Source: Nymphalis io
Lineage: Eukaryota; Arthropoda; Insecta; Lepidoptera; Nymphalidae
Assembly: GCF_905147045.1 (NCBI RefSeq)
Contig: NC_065917.1
Coordinates: 5,720,501-5,784,500 of the forward strand
Length of the DNA: 64,000 nucleotides
Direction: 5' to 3'
A program made the position numbers and the translations under genes. Shown here piece after piece: positions 24,801 through 33,100 of this stretch; within the stretch, counting starts at the first letter, position 1; each line of letters opens with the position of its first letter. Below the pieces are notes generated by a model that was given only the letters and a program-made list of their open reading frames with translations, was not told the DNA's origin and did no database searches.

Positions 24801-27800
24801 ATAAAAAATTCAATCAAATTAAAAAGTTAAAATATTTTCCATTGTTGAAATTGCGTTTTAAAAATGGAACACTTTGATCATTTATCTTTATTTTATTACT
24901 CGTTAGGTATACCATCAACACTGAACTACATTGATCTGAAAGACACAAAGAGCAGATCGCCCGCGTTACGCCCGTATCCTGATTTATGGCAAGCGAGGTC
25001 GTTGACGTCAGTGTACAGAACTAGAGCTGACAAATGTGGAAGACTATGGATGGTTGATACTGGACTATTGGAAATACCTGGTTTGTAAATTAGAATAATC
25101 TAGAATAAAGGTCAATATTTTAAATTGGCATTTCGAAATTCAAATTTGACATTTGACATACGTTAGATTTAGTGTTTGTTTTTATGGATGTGTAATTAAT
25201 GTTCGTAACTGCTTCATTTGTCTGGGGGTTAGTTCGCGAGGCTAAACATCATGAAGTTCTAAATTCAAATAGATTTGGATTAGAGGATTTGGTTAGTAAA
25301 AGTTATTGGAGGTTGAAAATATGATTGCGCATAGATTTGTGCAAAATATACTTCGCAGTCTCCAAAAAGAACTGTCCTTAACCAAAAGTGTTCGAAATTT
25401 CTTCTAAATCAGAATCATCAGAACTATTAACAAAATAATCTTCGATATTATTTTATTAAAAAATACTGATCAAATAGTTTTTATTTGAATTTATGTTTCA
25501 GATAATCCCCAACAGATACAAACACCAGCTATAGTTATTTTTGATTTAAACACAAACAAACAAATCTTACGATATCCGCTCAAGAGCTCTGACTTACCAG
25601 CGGCGAACACTCCAACAGGTAACTTTGAATATCTATACTGACATTGCAAAGGTGAAATGTTTGTGAGTTATACCGAGAATAGTGAGCGAGAGATTAAATT
25701 TTGGTATTACCAATCATTATTTCTAAACCAAAAAAATAAAAATTATTGACATTGAATTGATGACCTATCCGACGCCATCACCACCAATAATCTTAAAGAC
25801 AAGTAACTGCCTGTTTATGCCCCCTGCTGGGCTAAGACCTCCTCTCCTCTGGAAGTTAAAGTTTGAGATTATTCCATTACGCTGCTCCAATATACACACG
25901 TGGCATAATATCATCCAGCACGATAATATCCTCATGCTGTGATGAGCTGAGCGGTCAAAATTAATGAGTCGCCATTGTCGCATCTTCCTGCTTTGTTTTA
26001 CAAGCAACCAATCTCATTCCAGGTTTAGCATCAATAACAGTTGACGTAAACGAAGACTGCAGCGACGCATACGCATATATAGTAGACTTAACAACATTTG
26101 GAATTATTGTTTATTCTCTAAAAGAAAACGACAGCTGGAGACATACACATGCGTACTTCCATTTCAATCCAACTGCTGCGAACTTGAATATTGCAGGTGA
26201 GAAACAGTAGCTCGTTATGTCCCGCTGGACAAACTTCTGCTAAGGAGGACTTCATCAGGTGATTGATTTCCCTCGAATCCAATTCAGTTTTTTTTATAAG
26301 GTGTTTCTTTTTTTTTAAAGGAATATTAACCATCCCTTACTCAATGTACCACTGCCTGTCATAGTGTCTGCATGTACAATGACTCACTCACACTGCAAAC
26401 CGGGACAAAACAATACCAAGTATTACTTAATTTCTTATCCTAGACGGGCTTGCACAAAGCCCTATCACTAACTCTCTGTGTTTATAGAATAAGTGTACAT
26501 ATGATTGTCACATTTTGTTTTTTTTTTCATATAGAATAGGAAGGCGGACGAGCATATGGGCCACGTGATGGTAAATGGTCACCAACGCACATTATAACAT
26601 TGGCATTGTAAGAAATGTTAACCATCGCTTACATCACCAATGCGCCACCAACCTTGGGAACTAAGATTTTATGTTCCTTGTGCCTGTAATTACACTGGCT
26701 CACTCAGCCTTCAAACCGGAACACAACAATATCAAGTACTGCTGTTTTGCGGTAGAATATCCGATGAGTGGGTGGTACCTACCCAGACGAGCTTGCACAA
26801 AGCTCTACAACCAGTTGTTTGTTTCGCATATCTCATGTTTTGCCGACATTGATCTTCTAATCATTAAAACATAAATTCAGACATACTCAGATAACTTTTG
26901 TCATCATCAGGTGAAAGTTTCCAGTGGAGTGATGGAATCTTTAGTATCACATTGACTGAACCCCAAACTGATGGCTGCAGGACAGCATACTTCCATCCCA
27001 TGATCAGTACAGAAGAATTCTCGGTATCGACTTGCGTCTTAAAAGACCGTGCTATAAGAAACAGTAGGAGCTATTTTACTTTATATTCTGTAAGTAGTTA
27101 TCCTGTCATACAAACATTGTTTTCTTTGGTGATATACCGACAGCACCGCCATCTACCGGGTACAATTTTGTTTTCAAACCATCCATAAACACATTGAAAA
27201 AAAAACACAAAAAAAAACATCCAAATCTGTCCAGCCGTTTATGAGTTAGGTGAAATACGCACCTACAGAAGTACAGATTATACATATTAAGATTTATAAG
27301 ATATTTTTCTATTCTTTTTAGCTACAGAACAGGACTTCTTGTAACCAATTAAGGTTGTATATATACCACATGTTAGAAAATGTTGATAGCGCGATTCAGG
27401 ACTTCTAGAGCATGTTTACATGACGCGGAGATGCTAGTTATAAACAGATTCTCCTTTTTTTAGTACGTTGGCAAACGCGGCGAGAACAGTCAAACAACAA
27501 TGCATGATTACCATCCGAAAAGTGGCGCCATCTTCTTCGCAGACATCGGAAGAGATGCCGTGTCTTGTTGGAACACGGGGAAAATGTTGAACCCATCGAA
27601 TGTGGCTCTATTAGCTCGTGATAGACAAAGAATGAGTTACCCATCAGGTTTGTAATTAAACTAAAACGTTTTCAGTTATTTTGCAGAACTCTCCGAGTTA
27701 AGGTGATGCGCTATTTTGATTCGTATATCCTTTAAACTCTTAGTTTGACAAGGGACGGGGTGAGTCGTCGTGGTGGGGTGGCATAAAGGCGCGTTGTGTT

Positions 27801-29152
27801 CTTCGAGCATATATATTAGTGCTAATACAGCAACGAGGTGTGATGACTTCTTAAACATGTTTCTTATTGTATGTCACTAGATGGCGTTGATTATTTTTTT
27901 GTAATTCCTACATCGCGCTCCCTAAGTTTTTTTGTTAATAATACGTATGAGCATTATTTGATCATATTTATTAGTGATATATAGTTCTTATTTCGTTCAT
28001 CATTTGGTCCCCCTCTATTTCGGGTTATTTTCGGGCGTAAACAATACAAAACAAATGCTCACGTCCGGTCGCCGTCCCGCCCCGCCCGCTGTCTAATCAC
28101 ACCATTAATATTATAATTGTTATAGGCAATGTCGCATATCAGTGTATGACATTTCATTTATTGACGTATTTACGTAAGGTATGGTTAATATTTCTTACAG
28201 TAAGTAACAATAGTAGTAACAGCCTGTGAATGTCCCACTGCTGGGCTAAAGCCTCCTCTCCCCTTTTGAGGTTAAGGTTTGGAGCTTATTTCACCACGCT
28301 GCTCCAATGCGTGTTGGTGGAAAACACATGTGGCAGAATTTCAGTGAAGTTAGACAAATGCAGATTTCCTCACAATGTTTTCCTTCATCGTGAAGTACGA
28401 GATGAATTATAAGCACATGCAAACTCAGTGGTGCTTGCCCGGGCTTGAACCCACGGTCATCGGTTAAGATTCACGCGTTCTTTCCACTTGCTATCTTGGA
28501 TTTTTTTCCAATGCCTATGGGCGTGGTGGCCACTTACTGTCAGGTGGTACAATTGCCTACCTACTTATTTTAAATTAAAAGAAGTGTGGTAACACAGCAC
28601 CAGGCAGCAACACAAAGTGATGTTTTAATAAATTTGTTTCAGATCTTCATGTAACTGATGATGAAGTTTGGGTGATGGCGAACACGCTACCAAGGTTTGG
28701 GTATTCGAGACTTGACACAAACGAGTACAATTTTTATATTTATAGGTAATTTTTTATTATCTGTGCTTACATCAATTTATTCGTTTTGTTATTTAAACAA
28801 GTGTCTATCGAAATAAAAATTCCATAAATACATTGAAAATAATATTTATAATTTTAATGTATTTAAATATTATCAATTTATAAACTTGAGTAGCAGAATA
28901 ATTTGAAATTAGCGCCTTTTGAAAATATGCTTCTGTCTCTAATTCCGTTTCACTCTACCGTGTCAAAAATGTCACTCTCCAGCTCCAACAGCGCCATCTT
29001 AATGTCACACATTTTGAAGAACACTTTTTAATCAAAGATACTTCTTACTTCTATACTCCATAGAAATATAATATTGTTTTTTTTTCAGTGGTAATGTGAA
29101 CGAATTGATCGCAGATACAGTTTGTTCAGCCCCACCTACGTACTTCGGTTAA
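15873..29152 (+). CDS. Yellow/MRJP-family secreted protein (yellow-d-like)
   Basis: Eleven coding exons: 15873-16008, 22202-22309, 22934-22978, 23666-23764, 24907-25080, 25502-25618, 26023-26196, 26911-27089, 27464-27647, 28643-28745 and 29089-29152 (TAA). All have AG/GT borders and phases that join, giving 460 aa, normal for the family. The start follows an acceptor at 15854 and opens a signal peptide (KIVYMFVILFL core). Next come an acidic/Thr-rich linker (LQDRFGDVEDRQKRETDK), the propeller start FFIQYNNLPMGVERVGERLF, then SPALRPYPDL, CGRLWMVDTGLLEIPDNPQQ, LASITVDVNEDCSDAYAYIV, MHDYHPKSGAIFF, DDEVWVMANTLPRFGYSRLD and the end DTVCSAPPTYFG. All six conserved cysteines of the propeller are present. 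Yellow proteins affect melanin pigmentation or cuticle. The yellow-d assignment is from memory of family texture only. AATAAA lies at 29420. Intron 1 (6.2 kb) is mostly repeats. A tandem paralogue lies upstream. Confidence 0.92.
16060..16235 (-). repeat. Repeat family E with CTAG-type end
   Basis: TAAGCGAAATACTAATAACG, CCGCCCGATTGACTTGAAAT, CGTAGACGCTCACTAAGAAC and GTGCAAAGCCGGAATGATGA followed by GCTAGT. The end resembles the Helitron end at 15806. In intron 1 of the complete yellow gene. Confidence 0.5.
16352..16520 (+). repeat. SINE family D with internal deletion
   Basis: The head GGCTGCCTCTGTAGTCTAGT joins directly to ATTGCCGTCCCATCGGATTA, so about 150 bp of the middle is gone. It continues to GCGCAGTTGACTAATCTCTC and TTGAGATTG. 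Confidence 0.65.
16855..16995 (+). repeat. SINE family A, 5'-truncated
   Basis: Reads CACTGAAATTCTGCCACACG, GGAGCAGCGTGATGGAATAA, CCTTCTCCTCAAAAGGGAAG and GGGACATTCACAGGCTGTTA. The tRNA-like head is missing. In yellow intron 1. Confidence 0.75.
17360..17648 (-). repeat. SINE family B, full length
   Basis: Starts with a T-rich run and ATAGAATAGGAAGGCGGACG, and ends GAGCTTGCACAAAGCCCTAC. The internal ORF beginning MRHQPWELRFYVPC is part of the repeat, not a gene. In yellow intron 1. Confidence 0.85.
17995..18125 (-). repeat. SINE family D, middle fragment
   Basis: TCTCATAATCCGACGGGACG, CACGACCGGAAAAAGTTCC and GCACGGGAGTATACACACTA. Both ends are missing. Confidence 0.65.
18405..18565 (+). repeat. 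Repeat family E copy
   Basis: CGCGCAAAATCCGTTCTCAG, TGAGCGTCTACGTCGGGGAA, TGTGACAAATTTCAAGTCAA and GTGGTATTTCGCTTATATAT. Opposite orientation to the copy at 16060. Confidence 0.55.
18650..18795. repeat. GC-rich LINE-like fragment
   Basis: GGTACCCGGGACCCTGGAGG, GGGTTATGTGGGATTATTAC and CGGTTCGCGGCCCCTCCGCT. Related sequence is at 13330-13420 (GACCGGGTTGTGTGGGATTC). It looks like untranslated LINE sequence, but no coding part is attached. Confidence 0.35.
18965..19250 (-). mobile_element. LINE reverse transcriptase, C-terminal fragment
   Basis: The minus frame 18976-19197 reads FIIRTAKLYMNILPESLFPD followed by RYNVGVFKFRVNRFLLDKRA. This is the usual C-terminal end of Jockey/CR1-like RTs (LWNxLPxxxFPxxYNxxxFKxxVxxxL). 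The rest of the element is absent. In yellow intron 1. Confidence 0.7.
19260..20057. other. AT-rich intron sequence, nothing recognised
   Basis: Two short ORFs here show no family features. A pair of loosely repeated blocks (ACACAATTCTTAGGCTGAAT near 19680; CACATAATACTTAGGCTGTA near 19791) suggests an old local duplication. Confidence 0.5.
20058..20342. mobile_element. MITE with inverted ends, unbroken copy
   Basis: Starts GGAGCCAATTCTACTAAC and ends GTTAGTAGAATTGTTCC, an imperfect terminal inverted repeat of about 17 bp. The interior has ATTCGAATCGGAACCGAATC, TATACCGTTATGTCAAAG and CGATTCGGTTGCGATAAAG. There is no ORF. Broken copies occur at 4158-4920 and 15030. In yellow intron 1. Confidence 0.65.
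20460..20614 (+). mobile_element. Helitron-like 3' end fragment
   Basis: GATGATTGTTGAAGATGTCG, GACGCGCGCCGCGTAAACCA and CTTGGGTAGCTAGT parallel the element at 15520-15806, including the CTAGT terminus. Confidence 0.5.
20665..21000 (-). repeat. SINE family D, full length
   Basis: CTCGACCGATTTCGGCTACA, CTCAAGAGAGGTTAGCCAAC, ATCCGATGGGACGGCAATCC, GGCCCGACTTGGGAATTGAA and CCCAGGATCTCCGGGTCAG. Immediately downstream (21008-21062) is a family C head fragment (GTGGGAATCGAACGCACAAC). Confidence 0.8.
21271..21577 (+). repeat. SINE family A, full length with target duplication
   Basis: The head is AAGCCGAGATGGCCCTGTGG (box A), with box B GGGTTCAAACCC. It ends at CATTCACAGGCTGTTACGG. The 12-bp direct repeat TATATTATATTC flanks it exactly (21259-21270 and 21578-21589), so both insertion ends are defined. 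The 3' tail is ACGG rather than poly(A). In yellow intron 1. Confidence 0.92.
21640..21860 (+). repeat. SINE family B fragment headed by a 62-bp palindrome
   Basis: 21640-21701 is a perfect inverted repeat: 30-bp arms starting CGTATTTGGCGG and meeting at a 2-base centre (CA, 21670-21671). The right arm continues into family B sequence (GTGAGCCAGTGTGACTACAG, CACAAGGGACATAACATCTT) to about 21860. The arm itself contains the family B motif TTTTACCGCCAAATAC. Confidence 0.85.
21890..22180 (+). repeat. SINE family B, full length, next to a splice acceptor
   Basis: From TTTACTGGTGGTAGGTCTCT to GACCACTTACTATCAGGTGG, CGTCCGCCTACCTATTCC and an A-rich tail. The tail ends about 20 bp before the acceptor (22200-22201) of yellow exon 2, so the SINE end supplies part of the acceptor region. 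Confidence 0.85.
22310..22933. other. Yellow intron 2, nothing else recognised
   Basis: AT-rich sequence with scattered family B-like words (AATTACAGGCACAT near 22635) but no clear copy. Confidence 0.5.
23818..24030 (-). repeat. SINE family C, head shortened
   Basis: CCTGGGACATTAATCACACA, CGACCATCTGATCCCAAATT, TGATATACTATAAAAACTAC, CACCCAGACTCAGGACAAAC and CCTAACCGGCTCGTCGA. The B-box part of the head is deleted. It starts 54 bp after the yellow exon 4 donor. Confidence 0.75.
24268..24534 (-). repeat. SINE family A copy
   Basis: CAGTAACAGCCTGTAAATGT, CGGAGAAGATTTGGAGCTTA, CACATGCAGGTTTCCTCGCG and ATTCACGCGTTCTTACCACT. The B-box segment is deleted. In yellow intron 4. Confidence 0.75.
25801..25920 (-). 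repeat. SINE family A, decayed half copy
   Basis: GTAACTGCCTGTTTATGCCC, CTGCTGGGCTAAGACCTCCT and ATTACGCTGCTCCAATATAC. The head half is missing. In yellow intron 6. Confidence 0.6.
26520..26816 (-). repeat. SINE family B, full length
   Basis: T-rich start, ATAGAATAGGAAGGCGGACG, through to CCTACCCAGACGAGCTTGCA and CAAAGCTCTAC. In yellow intron 7, 95 bp before exon 8. Confidence 0.85.
28211..28498 (-). repeat. SINE family A, full length
   Basis: GTAACAGCCTGTGAATGTCC, CACCACGCTGCTCCAATGCG, TTTCCTTCATCGTGAAGTAC and TTGCCCGGGCTTGAACCCAC, ending in the tRNA-like head. A scrap of family B (GGCCACTTACTGTCAGGTGG) follows at 28525-28560. In yellow intron 9. Confidence 0.8.
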
Positions 29153-29700
29153 AAAAGAATATTTATAAGAATGCGTCTGCCAGTTAGTCAAAACATATTT
29201 TATTTTATACAAGGCAAAAAAAAACTGAAACAGTGCATAAGGATTTTAAATTGTTTTCTTATTTATTTAAAATTAAATCCAACGCAAAATTATAACATTT
29301 GTTTTATGTTATGATGATAATTATATAGCTTTTAATTATATTATTGCAGGGCAAATAACAGATAGTTTTTTTTTTAATTATATCGATCACGGACCTGAAA
29401 CATAATATTCAGCCAGATTAATAAACATAATTCAACGCAGCTATAAATGTCATAATTTATTAAATATAATTTTATTTAATTTAAACCTTAGTTACGTAAG
29501 ATATTTAGTATAATCTGTACATAAAGTAACGGAAACCGTGTGACGGTACATAATTTTATTTATCGAAAGATGGGATACAGTACGGGAAAAAGTAACAGAC
29601 TGCCAGATTAAGTTGTTTGTCATTCTGCCCGTTTCATTTCATTTCCATTTATTTGCTTTTAGCATAATACACATGTTTAGTCACTATCTTATGACATGCA
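29153..29700. other. 3' flank of complete yellow gene
   Basis: AT-rich, with AATAAA at 29420 as a candidate poly(A) signal. No further gene seen. Confidence 0.5.
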
Positions 29701-29965
29701 AATATTTTAACTTAAATTATACGTTAAAATTATTTTAGCTTAATTACAAGAAATTTCATTACATAATAAATAAATGTCAAATATTTATTGCAGGAATTCT
29801 TTTACCTAGCAAAAACATTTGTCAACCAACCAGTCATGTAATTTTTTCTTAAATCTTAAATAAGGCAGATCCTTAATGTCGGAAGGGAACTAATTATAAA
29901 TTTTCACTACCGTACGGTCACAACTCTTTGAGCAGAGAGCTGTTTTACACGGTGGCATGTACAAT
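29700..29965 (-). mobile_element. LINE 3' fragment
   Basis: On the minus strand 29810-29900 reads IKDLPYLRFKKKLHDWLVDK, resembling the C-terminal end of Jockey/CR1-like RTs (similar to the ends at 54356-54718). The sequence after it is AT-rich. A stop separates it from the upstream part. Confidence 0.5.
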
Positions 29966-30175
29966 TTATTTCTATATCGCGTATTAAATGATACATATAT
30001 ATACATAGTGTATAGTTAGTGAAGTTAGTGTTTCTTTCTCTGCTTAGTATGGCGTCAGACATATGTCACGTTTGATATCATTATATAAAGCGGATTCTAC
30101 TCCTTTTTTATCAACCTCTATTTCCTCATCTTTTCAAATAAAACAACAAATTCTATTCCAAATATTTATTCCAAA

Positions 30176-33100
30176 TCAACTTTCTGTATAATCTTGTATA
30201 GTGTGAGCCTTCCTTGCTAATGCTAAGACATTCAATCGTTTGTGGGGATCCGTCGCCCAATCGTAACCCCCCGATCGTGACGTCACCAACTTGGCTATGA
30301 GCCAACGCATGAGTTCCATCTTATTCACCAATACTTGGAGCTTTCTGAAATAAATTAATAACCGTTAAAATCTCTTAACCTGTCCACAGTACTCTTGACG
30401 AAACAAGTTGATCAGAAGTACCGTCTGAAAATCATTGGTTAATAGTGACCTTTGACTGCAAATTTGTGGTTAAAAATTGTTAAAACTACTTTTAACGGGA
30501 ATAACGCCTTTGACGGCAAATTACTACTAGTCAAAATTGCTCAAAAGCCAAAAGTCAAAAGTACTTTTGACTGGTTAAGAGTTTTGACTGCAACATAACC
30601 TTCAATACATGAAGAGTAAACTTCCTTTATAAATATTTTGAATGCAGAAAGGATTGAGATTTTGTATACTTAAAGTTAAAAAGGAAAAGGAGTACAATTT
30701 GCTAAAATATATATACAGCTAAAAGGTTCCTTGATTCATACAACATCGTTTAAAAAAAAAAAAGACGCGCGCAAATTTAAAACCGCCATTTTGTTGGTGG
30801 ACAGAAATTAATTCATTATTGGCGGGAGATATAATTTGTTGAATGTCAATTGTGCTATTTGTATTTTTAAAACAAATTGAGTGAGTAACTATCTAAATAA
30901 TGTGTAGTATTATATGAATTCATGAAAAAATAACATTTTAAATGGTGGCAAAGATGTTTTCACAACTTTGTGAGTGAAATTAAAATGTATATAAGTGTAA
31001 TAGTGTCGTTGTGGTCAATTAAAATACGCATATGTAGGAAATGGGTCGGCCATAGTGATTGAGAGAAGCAGATATGGTGATAAAATAAATCCAAGAAACT
31101 AAGACAAATTTAAAGTTGAGAATAATAATTAATTCGTTTGCACAAATTAATTATTCAGGGTGTCTAGGATAAGCAGCGTGCCACGCCAGAGCCTCGACTG
31201 CTTTAGCCGCTTTTTTTTTTTTTTTTTTTTTCCTGAGTGAATGTGTGCTGTTGGCCCTATTGGCCTTTACAGCGTCACCGGGCGTTGGGGCGAGTACTAG
31301 ACTCCGCCTTGAATTTCGAGCCGTCTCGGGCTCTACATGACGTCCATCCTGAGGATGTCTCCTGCGAGATCGCACCTCGGCTCAGGACGTAGTCGGAGGG
31401 GAGGGAAGCGCTTCTGTACGAAGCACCATACTAGATCACGACCGATTTCGTGATGTCGCAAATCTGGGACCTCGTTTCCGCCGGCGGAAACGGTGTAAGA
31501 GTGTCTTGTGTAGTGTTTTCCCTACGAAGGGAGCGTTTGCGACAGTTATGCTGTCGTCTTTGTCCTCAAGGACGTGCATTGGACGCCTGAGTCTGTGCGG
31601 GAGGTATTAGAGAGACGTGTGTTGGGAACACGATCGGTGTGTGACGCATCGTCACAGGTCACTGAGTGATGTAAACTCGATTAGAGTTTCATCTGATTGA
31701 TTTGTCAACTTGGACCAGGTTGACTACTGGCTCACCGCGAGGAGGATGACCCCGATTTAGCCGCGGTTGCTCCGGTCTTTTTATACTGATCACAACGACT
31801 CGAGTAGTAGGGTGAGTGGGAGTAGTAGGGGAGGTATCTAACGATACGCTAGGCGGCGTGCACGCACGGTGCAGTGCACGTGTTGTTTACAGATTTCTTG
31901 CCGCTGCGCACGGCGGCGCAGGCGCCGTCATATATATAAATAAGAAATGTCATTTTTATCTTATAAACGTGTAAAGAGTTTGTATTACGTTTAAGAAAAA
32001 ATTATAATTTTCAAATTATTTTATTATGTCATATTGTTTTCGTTTATTACAAGTCTCTATCGAATTAAAATCATATTTATTATTTTACCTGAATATTCCA
32101 AACAGTTGTATTATAAATAGAGATAAAATAAGTCGAGAATTGTCTGTAGTGCCTAATACAGCAGAGGTATTAGCAAATCGTATGGAATATGTCCATATAA
32201 GTTTGATTGAAACTCTACTCTTGTTGTAGCTGTAGTCATTGCAATTAACCGTACCGTAACAGCCTGTGAATGTCCCACTGCTGGGCTAAAGGCCTTCTCT
32301 CCTCTTTTTGAGGAGAAGGTTTGGAGCTTATTCCACCACGCTGCTCCAACGCGGGTTGGTAGAATTCACATGTGGCAGAATTTCAGTGAAATTAGACACA
32401 TGCAGGTTTCCTCACGATGTTTTCCTTCACCGTAAAGCACGAGATGAATTATAATCATAAATTAAGCACATGAAAATTCAGTGGTGCTTGCCCGGGTTTG
32501 AACCCACGATCATCGGTTAAGATTAACGCGTTCTTACCACAGGGCCATCTCGGCAATTAACTATAATAATTAAACTTACTTATACAAGGGTCCGGTAACA
32601 AGTTCTTCATTTTGCGGTGTCTTCTGGCTGTCCTTAAACCTGCTTAGCGATTCATCCCATATTTGTTGAGTACGCAGAAGTTCATCTTCCTTCTCCTGGA
32701 GTACCAATTCTAAGTTTCTGAGTTGAGATTCTTTTTCCTTATATTTTTGCAAGTGTTCAATGATTTTTCTGTAAAAAAAATATGTATTTTATTTTTTATT
32801 TACAATTTCAAGAAAGGAGAATGGAAGTTCAGCTACCTAATAATTGAACCCTGTACATAGATCAGAAAGCAGACAAGCAAATAGGGGTCATCTGATGGGT
32901 ACTTCATTAATATATAGCCATTCAACACCTTCTCAATCAAAAGATCACATCACTCCATAATTCCTGAATGATATATTATAGTGCAGTTATAAGCCGATGT
33001 GATGAAAAATCCAACACAAGAAGGAAGAGTTCGTTAACAGGACCAACAACTTTATTGTAGTATAAGCTGCTCTGCTTGGAATTCATATGAGAACAGCTTT

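Noticed and set aside
31151..31375. 74-aa minus-strand ORF with a lysine run
   Set aside because: The run comes from a homopolymer tract and neither side resembles a known protein.
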